A stretch of DNA of 64,000 bases. Origin: DATBFX01 sp036558305. Lineage in GTDB: Bacteria; Chloroflexota; Chloroflexia; Thermomicrobiales; UBA6265. A program made the position numbers and the translations under genes. The notes under the pieces are model-generated. The model saw nothing but the letters and a program-made list of their open reading frames with translations, ran no database searches and was not told the origin of the DNA. Shown here one piece after another: positions 23,309 through 31,899 of the stretch. Where the stretch lies: contig DATBFX010000227.1 of the NCBI GenBank assembly GCA_036558305.1, positions 40,997 to 104,996 on the forward strand, in the 5' to 3' direction. Each line of letters begins with the position of its first letter. Within the stretch, counting starts at the first letter, position 1.

Positions 23309-24940
23309 TCAGGGATACGGCTGGGCGAAGGAAAGTTCGGTGACGGTCACCACGGGGCCATCCTCGATCGGCAGAGTGCGGTCCGCGCCCTCGACGGCAA
23401 TCAAGAAGTCGCCGGACGCTGGGTAAAGATTGTCGAGGTCGGCGAACGTCGTGAGCGTCTCGACGCGGGTGCCCTGCGCGAAAGTGCCGTCTATCTCGCC
23501 GGTCTCGGCGTTCCAGGTGAGCGTGACCTCGACGTCCTCGCCAGGGTCGAAGCCGCCGCCGCCGCGGGCGAAGGCGCTCCCCGACGGCCCCCACAGCTCG
23601 AAGTCGTCGTCGGGGAAGAGGTGGGCGTCCCCGCCCACGAACCAAAGGCCGATGTAGAACCCGGCCTCGCGATCGAAGAGCCAGATCCAGCAGTCGCGGT
23701 CGCCCGCGGCAAGCCGGACGCGGGCGGTCAGCCGGAACGAGGCCGGATGGGTGCCGTCCACGGTCGCGACGCAGGCGTCGTGGGACCACATCAGCGTGTC
23801 GTTCGGGTCGAGGAGTTGCAACTGCTGCCCGTCGAAGCTGCCGCTGTCGTCGGGGCCGTTGTCGGCGACCTCCCAGTTGATGCCAGGGGCGATCAGTTCC
23901 TGCGAGGCCGGACAGCCGCCGCTCACGGCGCTGGCGAATGTGGCGGTTCCGATGCCACCGGAGGGAACGGAGACGGTCTGCGCGTCAACGGGGAGGTAGC
24001 CCGTCGGCGTAACGGCTTCGGTGAGGATGTAATCACCCGGCGAGAGGTTGTCGACGTGGAAGGAACCCACGTCGGGATCGGCGTCGAGCCCAGCATCGTT
24101 GTCGCAGACCGGATGGTTGGTTCCGTTCGGACCGGTCACGACGAAGCAGGCGCCGGCGACGGCGCTTCCGAGGTCGTCGGTTCGAAGCCACTGGAGGCTG
24201 CCGAGTTGGCCCGTCGGGGATGCGCAGGCTCCGACGTAGTAGGTGTCGCCGGTGAGCGTGACACGGCTGCCCCAGGCGGTGCAATAGTCGTCGATGTCGT
24301 GCTGGACGGGACGTTCCGGTGTCGTCGCAGCACTTGCCTCACCATACATGAGGGTATCTTTGTAGAGACTTGCAGCTGGCAACTCTCGGTGGTCGACGAT
24401 CCCGAGGGCATGTCCTGTCTCGTGCGCGCCAACGATCCTCCTCAGGGTGCTGGGAAATGAGGGATCGTCGAAGTAGAACGCGTTGAAAGTAATCGTCACC
24501 CAGGCGGAGTTGGGTCCGGTGCCAAGATCGCTCGTGATGCCGTAGGCGATGGTGCCTTCGAGCAATGCATCTCGGTAGAGCAGTCGCTCGTTACCAGGCT
24601 CGTCGCCTGGGTCCCGCTGTTCGAGGGCCACGGCGCCGAGTTCGTCCCACACCGATACTCCCCACTGCATCGCATCGTCTTGGTTCGTGCCGTCGTAGTA
24701 TTGGATGAAGTAACCGCTGGACGGATCGCCTTGCACGGCATCGACCGCAGGAAGGAAGTGCGAGTCGTCGGTTCGGGTGAAACTGCTCGCTGTTGAGGTG
24801 GTTTCGCTGCGCACCGTGTTGCGATGCGTGAGGTGCGACCCGACCGCTCGCGTCTGCTTGACCGAGGGTGCCGCAGCGACCAAGATGGCACAGGCAGTCA
24901 GGAGTCGGAGCGCCCGCGGAATATGCCTACGCGCATGCAC
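23309..24940 (-). CDS. secreted metzincin (matrixin-like) metalloprotease with SpaA-like domain
   Basis: The 543-residue protein begins with a signal peptide. The protease domain carries the full metzincin motif HETGHALGIVDH at 173-184 and a Met-turn 'DTLMYG' about 20 residues later. A SpaA/prealbumin-like beta domain follows ('GACFVVTGPNGTN', 'NLSPGDYILTEAVTPTGYLP'). The C-terminal 200 residues resemble a concanavalin-like lectin sandwich ('SFRLTARVRLAAGDRDCWIWLFD'). It is probably an exported protease with adhesion domains. The GTG at 24940 is chosen because GGAAGGGA lies upstream and the signal peptide starts there. It lies inside the fumC repeat interval. Confidence 0.82.
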   Translation of the reverse strand: MHARRHIPRALRLLTACAILVAAAPSVKQTRAVGSHLTHRNTVRSETTSTASSFTRTDDSHFLPAVDAVQGDPSSGYFIQYYDGTNQDDAMQWGVSVWDELGAVALEQRDPGDEPGNERLLYRDALLEGTIAYGITSDLGTGPNSAWVTITFNAFYFDDPSFPSTLRRIVGAHETGHALGIVDHRELPAASLYKDTLMYGEASAATTPERPVQHDIDDYCTAWGSRVTLTGDTYYVGACASPTGQLGSLQWLRTDDLGSAVAGACFVVTGPNGTNHPVCDNDAGLDADPDVGSFHVDNLSPGDYILTEAVTPTGYLPVDAQTVSVPSGGIGTATFASAVSGGCPASQELIAPGINWEVADNGPDDSGSFDGQQLQLLDPNDTLMWSHDACVATVDGTHPASFRLTARVRLAAGDRDCWIWLFDREAGFYIGLWFVGGDAHLFPDDDFELWGPSGSAFARGGGGFDPGEDVEVTLTWNAETGEIDGTFAQGTRVETLTTFADLDNLYPASGDFLIAVEGADRTLPIEDGPVVTVTELSFAQPYP

Positions 24941-25140
24941 GTCAGGAGATCCCTTCCTGCTGGGTCCCGAGTCGGCGATCGACAGCGCGCGCAGGGCGGG
25001 CCGCGACCGCACGACCAGTAGACTCCGGCAATGACCGTGGTCGCCCAAGTCCCCTTTTTGAGATATCGGCAATCTATGTCGTGCGGAGACGATCTGTCAA
25101 CACCTTTCGGGACCGAAGCGATGTTTTGCGCCGCTTGTCA

Positions 25141-25362
25141 GCCGACCTGGTCGAGAAGAACCCGATCCTCGTCACCGCCCTCAACCCGCTCATCGGCTAC
25201 GACGCCGCCGCCAAAATCGCCAAACGCGCCTACGCCGACGACCGCCGCGTCAAGGACGTCGCCGCCGAACTGTCCGACCTCTCCCCCGAGGAGTTGGACC
25301 GACTCCTTGACCCCGCCGCCCTCACCGAAGGCGGCATCAAAGGGGGAGGGAGCGGCGGCTGA
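25141..25362 (+). pseudogene. orphan fumC 3'-end fragment (right copy of direct repeat)
   Basis: These 222 bp encode 73 residues, from 'ADLVEKNPILVTALNPLIGYD' region to the GGIKGGGSGG tail, in frame and ending in TGA. Upstream in the same frame there is no fumarase sequence and no start context. It differs from the intact fumC end at about 12 positions, some changing residues (PADLDRLLAP against PEELDRLLDP). It may be the displaced original end of fumC or a relic of a second fumarase gene. Confidence 0.9.
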
Positions 25363-25460
25363 TCCTCGCGTACCGAGCCGAGTGCCGATGCCGACCGCAA
25401 CGAACGAACGCGGGTGAATGACATCGAAAGCGGCGACCACGATCACGGCGAGGACGGCGC

Positions 25461-25808
25461 GTGCGAATGACCGAATCCGCGTTCCTGAGATTCTTTCGTA
25501 TCGTCATGGCGGATCCGCCCACCGTTGACGATTTCAAATCTCATGCCGCCCGGGGCAAACTACGCCCGCCATCAATCCCCATGCATCGAGGGGATGATGT
25601 CCCCGTCTATGAGACCGAGGAACAGGCACAAGGGCTGGTTCTCGACCTGAGGAAGAGGGGCCGAAACTTGGGATCGTTCGTCGCCGAGCTTCACATACCC
25701 GATGACGGACAGATCACGGATGAAAGATACAGCCCGCCCGGTCATCATGGATTGCACGGCGACCCCGAGCGACTTCTCGCGTTTGTCGTCTCGGTGCGAC
25801 CGATCTAG
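25461..25808 (+). CDS. small hypothetical protein
   Basis: This 115-residue frame starts at GTG 25461 with GAGG 7 nt upstream; ATG 25467 is an alternative. The product is soluble and mixed in charge, with 'VPVYETEEQAQGLVLDLRKRG' and 'FVAELHIPDDGQI', suggesting a small alpha/beta fold. It is followed 14 nt later by the FELWD-family gene, so the two may form an operon. I do not recognise a family. A toxin-antitoxin or immunity role is possible but unsupported. Confidence 0.5.
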   Translation: MRMTESAFLRFFRIVMADPPTVDDFKSHAARGKLRPPSIPMHRGDDVPVYETEEQAQGLVLDLRKRGRNLGSFVAELHIPDDGQITDERYSPPGHHGLHGDPERLLAFVVSVRPI

Positions 25809-25822
25809 AAAGGTAATGGCCG

Positions 25823-26065
25823 ATGGGATTCGAACTATGGGACGTCGATGGAGCAAACCTCGTGGGATTCTTTGCAACAGAGGCCGAAGCTTTGAGCGTC
25901 GTTCGAGAGATGGTGGACACCTATGGTGTCGAGTCCGTCGCCACCTACGTACTCTCCTCGATCGACCGCAACGGCACACGAGACGTGTTGGCAGACGGGC
26001 ACGGCCTGGCGCAGCGAGCAGCCCTTAGCCTCCGGCCGTTGACGGCGGCGACCTCGACCGCCTGA
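25823..26065 (+). CDS. small FELWD-family protein
   Basis: This 80-residue protein begins 'MGFELWDVDGANLVGFFATEAEALSVVREMV' (described here in two halves: the FELWD start and the TEAEAL helix). A close relative with the same layout is encoded at 45250-45477 ('MATFELWDERTART', 'STEEDALAVVRDLL'). The family resembles small stand-alone proteins of unknown role that are common in this lineage. Its 3' half is partly repeated at 28517-28583. No motif suggests an enzyme. Confidence 0.65.
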   Translation: MGFELWDVDGANLVGFFATEAEALSVVREMVDTYGVESVATYVLSSIDRNGTRDVLADGHGLAQRAALSLRPLTAATSTA

Positions 26066-26376
26066 TCACCATGCGGTGGGACCGCTCACCCGCCGCCCCC
26101 AGCCGTCGAGGAGATCGGCCACCGGCCGGCACGAACCACAAGCATGTCCGTCAGATGAAGGACGCGCATCACGCGATCTCTCCCTAGACTGCCAGGACGG
26201 ACGCCCGAGCCCGGCACGGACGCGGGATGTCATCGGCAATCGCCGTCCGCACGGGCTTGACGATTGCCGTATCGAACATACGCTGCAACACATCCGCACG
26301 ACGCGGCGGCACCGGTCCCGCGCCCCGGATGCGTTCGGCGAGTCGTCCCCGGCACCCCGGGGAGGGGAGGACGGTC
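26066..26376. promoter_or_regulatory. intergenic region with candidate promoter of the M13 peptidase gene
   Basis: TTGACG at 26257-26262 followed after 16 nt by TACGCT is a possible promoter, about 100 nt before the start at 26377. No gene is seen in these 310 bp. Confidence 0.35.
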
Positions 26377-28428
26377 ATGCGTCGTCGCCGTTGGCACGCC
26401 TTACTCGTATTGGTCGCGTTTTGGGTTGCGCTCACGGCCGTCGCGCCCGTGGCGGCCCAGCAGACCCCCACGGTCCACCACGGCATCAACCTCGCCGACA
26501 TGGATCTGTCGGTCGACCCCGATGCCAACTTCTATCGCTTCGCCAATGGCGGCTGGCTGGATCGAACGACCATCCCGCCGGACAGAGGCGCTTACGGGGT
26601 GTTCGACGAGCTGTTCGACCGCACCACCCAGCAGGAACTCGACCTGCTCGGTCACCTCGCCAAGGGTAGCGACCTGCGCCAGGGTTCGGACGAATGGAAG
26701 GCCGTCCGCCTCTACCAACAAGGGACCGATCTCCAGACCCGGGACGCCCAGGGACTCCGCCCGATCGAGCCGGTCCTCGACCAGATCGCCGCGATCGCCG
26801 ACCCCGCGGCGTTCCACCGCTTCCTCCAGGACTCGGCCTTCGCAGGGGTCTCCGGCCTCTTCCCCGTCTTCGTCTTTGGCGACCTACAGGACAGCACGAT
26901 CAATGTCGCCTACCTCGGCGGCCCGTGGCTGGGCCTGCCCAACCGCGACTACTACCTGGAGGACGACCCCGCCAACCAGGAGGTGCGGACGGCCTACGTC
27001 GCGACCGGTGCCAAACTCCTGACCCTTGCCGGCCACGACGAGGCGACCGCTCAGGCGGCCGCCCAGGCGGTCTACGACCTGGAGCGCCAACTGGCCGAGC
27101 CGACGCTGACGCGGGAAGAGCAGCAGAATTTCTCCCTGTACTACAACCCGATGACAACCAAGGAACTGGCGACCGCCTATCCGGCGATGGATTGGGACGC
27201 GTATCTGCGGGCGCTCGGGCTGACCGGCGTGGACCGCCTCATCGTCACCGAACTCCGATACCTGAAGGCTCTCGATCCGATCGTCCGGCAGACACCCCTC
27301 GCCGTGCTGAAGGACTACCTCACCCTGCAGGTCCTCTGGGGCTTCAGCGGCAACTTGACCGAGGAGATGGAGTCCACGGCGTTCGAATTCGGGAAGGTCC
27401 TCGGCGGTGCCGAGGCGATGGAACCGATTGCCAAGCGGGCGCTCTACCAGGTGGACGGCCTGATGGGCGACGCGGTCGGTAAGCTCTACGTCGCCGCGTA
27501 CTTCCCACCCGAGGCCAAACAGCGGATCACCCAGTTGGTCGAGGCGCTCCTGGAGGCGTTCCGCGACCGGCTGGAACGCAACGCCTGGATGTCGCCGGAG
27601 ACGAAGACCAAGGCGCTGGACAAGCTCGCGAAGATCGGCGTCAAGGTCGGCTACCCCGACCAGTGGCACGATTACGGCGCGGTGGAGATCAAGGACTCCT
27701 ATGCCGCGAGCGCGCTCAGTGCCAGCAACGCCGAGTACCGGCGACAGTTGGCCCGGGCGGGCAAGCCGGTGGACAAGACGGAATGGACCACGCCGCCCCA
27801 GGTCGTCAACGCCTTCTACGATCCCTTCAACAACGACATCACCTTCCCGGCCGCCATCCTCCAGCCGCCCTTCTTCGATTACCAGGCCGACCCGGCCAGC
27901 AACTTCGGGGCGGTCGGTTGGGTGATCGGTCACGAGATTACCCACGGCTTCGACCTGCAAGGGTCCCAGTTCGACGCCGGCGGCAACCTCGCCAACTGGT
28001 GGACGGAGGAGGACAACGCCCGCTTCCAGGCGCTCAACGACCGGGTCGTCGCGCAGTACGGCGCGATCGAGGTCCTCCCCGGACTGCACATCGACGGGCA
28101 GATCACGGTCACCGAGAACGTGGCCGACCTCGGCGGCATCCGGGTGGCCTACGAGGCGATGGAAAATGATCTGGCGCGCACCGGACGGCCGGGCAACATC
28201 GACGGGTTCACCCAGGAGCAGCGGTTCTTCATCGCGGCAGCCACGGTCTGGCGCGAGAAGATCCGAGACGAGTTGTTGACGACGCTCGTCAAATCCGACG
28301 TCCACTCACCGGCGCGGGTGCGGGCGACGCAACCGTTGCGCAACACCGACGCCTTCTTCCCGGTGTTCGACATCCGTCCGGGCGATGGCATGTGGCTTCC
28401 GCCCGAGGAGCGGATCACCATCTGGTAG
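26377..28428 (+). CDS. exported M13-family (neprilysin-like) zinc metallopeptidase
   Basis: The 683-residue protein has a signal peptide (1-26, ending 'APVAAQQ') and the full M13 architecture. The N-terminal lobe has 'DANFYRFANGGWLDRTTIPPD'. The catalytic lobe has 'VNAFYDPFNNDITFPAAILQPPFF', the zinc motif HEITH at 519-523, and ENVAD at 580-584, which supplies the third ligand. Family members cut short peptides outside the cell. The ATG has GGGGAGG upstream. The length equals the usual family size. It stands between the FELWD-family gene and a duplicated fragment of that gene family. Confidence 0.93.
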   Translation: MRRRRWHALLVLVAFWVALTAVAPVAAQQTPTVHHGINLADMDLSVDPDANFYRFANGGWLDRTTIPPDRGAYGVFDELFDRTTQQELDLLGHLAKGSDLRQGSDEWKAVRLYQQGTDLQTRDAQGLRPIEPVLDQIAAIADPAAFHRFLQDSAFAGVSGLFPVFVFGDLQDSTINVAYLGGPWLGLPNRDYYLEDDPANQEVRTAYVATGAKLLTLAGHDEATAQAAAQAVYDLERQLAEPTLTREEQQNFSLYYNPMTTKELATAYPAMDWDAYLRALGLTGVDRLIVTELRYLKALDPIVRQTPLAVLKDYLTLQVLWGFSGNLTEEMESTAFEFGKVLGGAEAMEPIAKRALYQVDGLMGDAVGKLYVAAYFPPEAKQRITQLVEALLEAFRDRLERNAWMSPETKTKALDKLAKIGVKVGYPDQWHDYGAVEIKDSYAASALSASNAEYRRQLARAGKPVDKTEWTTPPQVVNAFYDPFNNDITFPAAILQPPFFDYQADPASNFGAVGWVIGHEITHGFDLQGSQFDAGGNLANWWTEEDNARFQALNDRVVAQYGAIEVLPGLHIDGQITVTENVADLGGIRVAYEAMENDLARTGRPGNIDGFTQEQRFFIAAATVWREKIRDELLTTLVKSDVHSPARVRATQPLRNTDAFFPVFDIRPGDGMWLPPEERITIW

Positions 28429-28516
28429 CGCCAGCGATCGGACGGACGCGGGGCCGCTGTCTCGATGGGGGCAGCGGCCGCCGTCCATTTCTCGGACTGC
28501 GGCGCCGCGTAACCTT

Positions 28517-28583
28517 TATCGCGTCGAATCCGTTGCGACCTACGTGCTCTCCTCGATCGATCGCAACGGCACACGAGACGTGT
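28517..28583 (+). pseudogene. fragment of a FELWD-family gene
   Basis: These 67 bp match 25922-25988 with about seven differences, and encode 'RVESVATYVLSSIDRNGTRDV' like the gene at 25823, followed by a stop codon. Five of the changes are silent third-position changes. It has no start or 5' half, so it is a relic, not a gene. Confidence 0.8.
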
Positions 28584-28585
28584 AG

Positions 28586-28622
28586 GTTGCACCCCGTCGT
28601 GAAGCGGGGTGGGGATTCAAAC
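28586..28622. repeat. single CRISPR-repeat-like sequence
   Basis: A 37-nt sequence begins GTTGCACCCCG, has an internal stem (ACCCCG with CGGGGT, loop TCGTGAAG), and ends GGGGATTCAAAC. Length, hairpin and the GTTTGAATCCCC end on the minus strand are typical of type I/III CRISPR repeats. Only one copy is seen, and there are no cas genes in the window. It lies 3 nt after the FELWD fragment. It may be a degenerate remnant or an unrelated sequence. Confidence 0.45.
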
Positions 28623-28717
28623 AGTTCCAGTCGAGCTTTACCGCGCATCGAACCAAGGAATGAAGCCCACCCTACCCTCATTGCCACCCACAGCCAACCG
28701 CGACTCCATCCTAAGCA

Positions 28718-28729
28718 ATTCTTAAGAAT
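28718..28729. promoter_or_regulatory. palindrome upstream of the flavinylation operon
   Basis: ATTCTTAAGAAT is a perfect 12-bp palindrome, 76 nt before the start at 28805. It is a candidate operator for the FMN-binding/ApbE/RnfD genes. It resembles in part the TTCAAGA half-sites at 31931-31946, but the two are not the same. Confidence 0.4.
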
Positions 28730-28804
28730 CCGCCCGTACGATTCCTCCTTGGAGGATATCGGGACTCCTCCGACGCCTCAATCCCGACGCTGGTGGACCC
28801 GCCG

Positions 28805-29422
28805 ATGCTGGACCGGTTGAAGAAGATCGCGCTGTCGTCGTCGGTCGTCGTCCTGTTCGCCCTTTACGCCTTCCAGGAGAAGAACCGGTCTCCCCTCGGG
28901 GTTTCGACCGTCGATTCCGCGTACGTGGCAACCGCCACCCCCAGGGATGCCGCGGCTCTCTCCACCGTGAAGCCCGCCGCCACGAGCACCGCGACGATCG
29001 AGCCGGCCCGGGTCTCCACCGCCGCAAAAACCGTCACCCCAACCGCGCACCGCCCCGCGGCGACCTCATCCGCAACGAGTTCCCTCCCAACGAGGACGGC
29101 GACGGCCGAGCCAACCGCAACATCACCCGCCAATGGCGAGTACGCCGACGGCACCTACACGGGGAGCGTAGCCGACGCGAACTGGGGCGACGTCGAAGTT
29201 CAGGCGGTCGTCACCAACGGCAATCTCAGCGATGTCCAATTCCTCACCTATCCCGACCACCGCAGCCGCTCGCGCTCGATCAACGAGCGGGCCATGCCCG
29301 TCCTCATCCAGGAGGCCATCCAGTCGCAACGCGCGGACGTCGACGTCGTGACCGGCGCCACCGATACCTCGGAGGCCTTCATCCAATCGCTCGCCGCGGC
29401 CCTGCAACAGGCGGCGCCATGA
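28805..29422 (+). CDS. exported FMN-binding domain protein (flavinylation target)
   Basis: This 205-residue protein has an N-terminal membrane anchor (about 8-24) and an Ala/Thr-rich linker (about 45-110). A C-terminal FMN_bind domain follows: 'YADGTYTGSVADANWGDVEVQAVV', 'LTYPDHRSRSRSINERAMPVL' and the flavinylation motif TGATDT at 183-188, where Thr186 is the expected FMN-carrying residue. Such proteins carry covalently bound FMN outside the membrane. The next gene encodes ApbE, which installs it. ATG 28805 is chosen; GTG 28793 is possible. Confidence 0.88.
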   Translation: MLDRLKKIALSSSVVVLFALYAFQEKNRSPLGVSTVDSAYVATATPRDAAALSTVKPAATSTATIEPARVSTAAKTVTPTAHRPAATSSATSSLPTRTATAEPTATSPANGEYADGTYTGSVADANWGDVEVQAVVTNGNLSDVQFLTYPDHRSRSRSINERAMPVLIQEAIQSQRADVDVVTGATDTSEAFIQSLAAALQQAAP

Positions 29423-30162
29423 TCAAACGCACCTGGCTCCAGATGGGGATGCCGGTCACCGTCTGCATCACAGACGACGCGGCCGGACCGGCCGACGTCG
29501 CGGCGGTGACCGCCTGGCTCGACCACGTCGACCGCCGCTACAGCCCCTACCGCGACACGAGCGACGTCTGCCGATTGCAGGCGGGCACCCTCGACCGTCA
29601 CGACGTGAGCGAGGAGTTCGCCGCCATCCTCCGCCTCTGCGACCAGACGCGGCGGGAAACCGCCGGCTACTTCGACCCGATCCGCAACGGCCGCTTCGAT
29701 CCATCGGGACTGGTCAAAGGCTGGGCCATCGAACGCGCCGCCGATCTCCTCGCCGCCCGCGGTTTCGCCAATTACTTCGTCGATGCCGGCGGCGACGTGC
29801 GGGCCGTCGGTCTCAACGGCGATGGCCAGCCCTGGCGCGTCGGCATCCGCAACCCGTTCCGGCGGGGAGAGGTCGTCAAGGTCCTCGCCATTTCCGACCG
29901 CGGCGTTGCCACCTCGGGCACCGCGGTCCGCGGCCGGCACATTTACGACCCGTTTTCCGCCGCTCCCCTGGATACCGACGTCGTCAGCCTGACCGTCATC
30001 GGCCCGACGATCTTCGAGGCAGATCGCATGGCGACGGCGGCGTTCGCCATGGGCCGGGGCGGTCTCTCGTTCATCGCCGCCCGCCCGAACCTCGAAGCGT
30101 ACGCGGTCATGCTCGACGGCACCGCGGTCCACACCGAAGGCTTTCCGGACGATGTTCGCTAA
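29419..30162 (+). CDS. apbE: FAD:protein FMN transferase
   Basis: This 247-residue ApbE transfers FMN from FAD to a Thr/Ser of target proteins such as the FMN-binding protein encoded just upstream. Landmarks: 'MGMPVTV' (start of the domain), 'FDPSGLVKGWAIERAADLL' (FAD-contacting Lys), 'NYFVDAGGDVRAVG' and 'GVATSGT', then 'HIYDPF' and 'ADRMATAAFAMG' for Mg/FAD. It overlaps the upstream gene by 4 bp (ATGA). No signal peptide is seen, and the length is shorter than enterobacterial ApbE, as for cytoplasmic or minimal forms. Confidence 0.92.
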   Translation: MIKRTWLQMGMPVTVCITDDAAGPADVAAVTAWLDHVDRRYSPYRDTSDVCRLQAGTLDRHDVSEEFAAILRLCDQTRRETAGYFDPIRNGRFDPSGLVKGWAIERAADLLAARGFANYFVDAGGDVRAVGLNGDGQPWRVGIRNPFRRGEVVKVLAISDRGVATSGTAVRGRHIYDPFSAAPLDTDVVSLTVIGPTIFEADRMATAAFAMGRGGLSFIAARPNLEAYAVMLDGTAVHTEGFPDDVR

Positions 30163-31690
30163 GGCGCTCGCGCTGCCCGATCGCTGGTTGAACCGGGTGG
30201 CGATGTACCGGCTCGTCATCTATTACCTGGGCGCCCTCCTCGGCATCGCCGTTCTGGAGTGCTGGCGCGGCAGTCTCGCCTACCCGCCGTCCGCGGTACT
30301 CGGCTCGACCGCCATCGCCGTGGTCGCCTGCGTCGCGATGAACGGGCTCTTCGCGGTCACCTTCGGCGCCCCGCGGAACGACGATTCGGCGATCATCACC
30401 GGTCTGATCCTCGCCCTCATCGCCGGCCCGGCCCTCACCCGGCACGACGAGGTCTTTCTCGTCTGGGCTGCCGTCCTCGCGATGGCCTCGAAGTACGTCC
30501 TCGCCCGTCACAACCTGCACCTGTTCAACCCGGCTGCCATCGCCTTGGTACTCACCGGCACGTTCGCCGACCAGACCGCAAGCTGGTGGGTCGGAACCGC
30601 CCACCTGACACCGTTCGTGATCGGCGGCGGTCTCCTCCTGGTGCGAAAAATACGCCGCGGCGATCTGGTGGCGAGCTTCCTCTGGGCGACGCTCTTCGTC
30701 ACCCTCGCCTGGAGCGCCCTCGACGGCATCCCCTTCACCCAGGCACTTCACCGCGGCGTCGTCGATTCCCCGGTCTGGTTCCTGGCCTTCGCGATGCTCA
30801 CCGAACCGGTCACCGCGCCACCCACCAAACCCCTTCAGATGGCCTACGGCGTCCTGGCCGGTGTACTCGTCGTCCCCCAGCTCCACCTCGGCAGTTTCTA
30901 CCTGACACCCGAGCTCGGTCTCGTCGCCGCCAACGCCTGCGCGATCCCGCTCCGCTCGCGCCGGCGCTACCTGCTGCGTCTCAGCCGCGCCATCCCGCTC
31001 GGTCCCGGTCTGGCCGATTTCCTCTACGAGCCGTCCCCGGCGTTCGCCTATCGCCCCGGCCAATACATGGAATGGACGCTCGATCACGACCGCGTCGACA
31101 GCCGGGGCAAACGCCGCTACTTCACCCTCGCCTCCTCGCCTACCGAACGCACGCTTCGGATCGGCGTCAAGTTCGTCGCCACGGGGAGCACCTACAAGCG
31201 GGCGATGCTCGACCACGTCCGCCGGGGTGCGCCGATCGTCGCCACCCAGGTCGCCGGCGACTTCACCCTGCCCCGCGACACCGACCGCAGGCTGGCCCTC
31301 ATCGCCGGCGGCATCGGCGTCACCCCCTTTCGCAGCATGGTCAAATACCTGACCGACCGCCACGAGGACCGCGACGTCGTCATGCTCTACGCCAACCGGC
31401 GCTACGACGAGATCCTCTACCGCGACGTCTTCCAGGCCGCCCACCGCTCCTTCCATTTCCGCCCCGTCTACGTCCTTTCCGATCCGTCCTCATCTCCCCA
31501 CTGGTGGGAGGGAGAACGGGGGCACATCGATGCCGCCATGATCGAGCGCCACATCCCCGACTACCGAGACCGTCTCTTCTACGTTTCCGGCTCCCCGGCA
31601 CTCGTCCAGTCCGTGCAGGATGCTTTGCGCGACCTGGGCGTGAAACACGCCCACGTCAAGACCGACTACTTCTCCGGCCTGGCGGCGTAA
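30152..31690 (+). CDS. RnfD/NqrB-like membrane protein fused to a ferredoxin-NADP reductase-type domain
   Basis: This 512-residue fusion has an N-terminal RnfD/NqrB-like membrane half (about 8-9 helices; 'HNLHLFNPAAIALVLTG' and 'AMLTEPVTAPPTKP' are typical). A C-terminal FAD/NAD(P)H-binding reductase follows: 'PGQYMEWTL', 'RYFTLASSPTE', 'LIAGGIGVTPFRSM' and 'VSGSPALVQSVQDAL'. It should move electrons from NAD(P)H through FAD to the membrane flavin and on to the exported FMN protein. It overlaps apbE by 11 bp, giving a three-gene coupled operon. Confidence 0.9.
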   Translation: MFAKALALPDRWLNRVAMYRLVIYYLGALLGIAVLECWRGSLAYPPSAVLGSTAIAVVACVAMNGLFAVTFGAPRNDDSAIITGLILALIAGPALTRHDEVFLVWAAVLAMASKYVLARHNLHLFNPAAIALVLTGTFADQTASWWVGTAHLTPFVIGGGLLLVRKIRRGDLVASFLWATLFVTLAWSALDGIPFTQALHRGVVDSPVWFLAFAMLTEPVTAPPTKPLQMAYGVLAGVLVVPQLHLGSFYLTPELGLVAANACAIPLRSRRRYLLRLSRAIPLGPGLADFLYEPSPAFAYRPGQYMEWTLDHDRVDSRGKRRYFTLASSPTERTLRIGVKFVATGSTYKRAMLDHVRRGAPIVATQVAGDFTLPRDTDRRLALIAGGIGVTPFRSMVKYLTDRHEDRDVVMLYANRRYDEILYRDVFQAAHRSFHFRPVYVLSDPSSSPHWWEGERGHIDAAMIERHIPDYRDRLFYVSGSPALVQSVQDALRDLGVKHAHVKTDYFSGLAA

Positions 31691-31899
31691 GAGATCACTC
31701 CGCGTGCGACCGATCATCTCGTCGGATTGGCGGCGGGCGCTTCCAGACGAAACAAGACACGGTCGCTGGGAGCACGGTATTGCGTACGCCGACAGCGACA
31801 GCGGCGTCCCTGATTTCGCCGGCCGACCTCCGGTACCGGGGCACGAGAGCGATCGAATCGACACCGCCGACCCCGTCGCCTCGGCTATCCCTCGAAGTC

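Noticed and set aside
20641..25140. Search for a transposase, integrase or tRNA attachment site in the fumC block
   Set aside because: No gene of these families and no tRNA sequence was recognised on either strand; the element idea rests on the duplication only.
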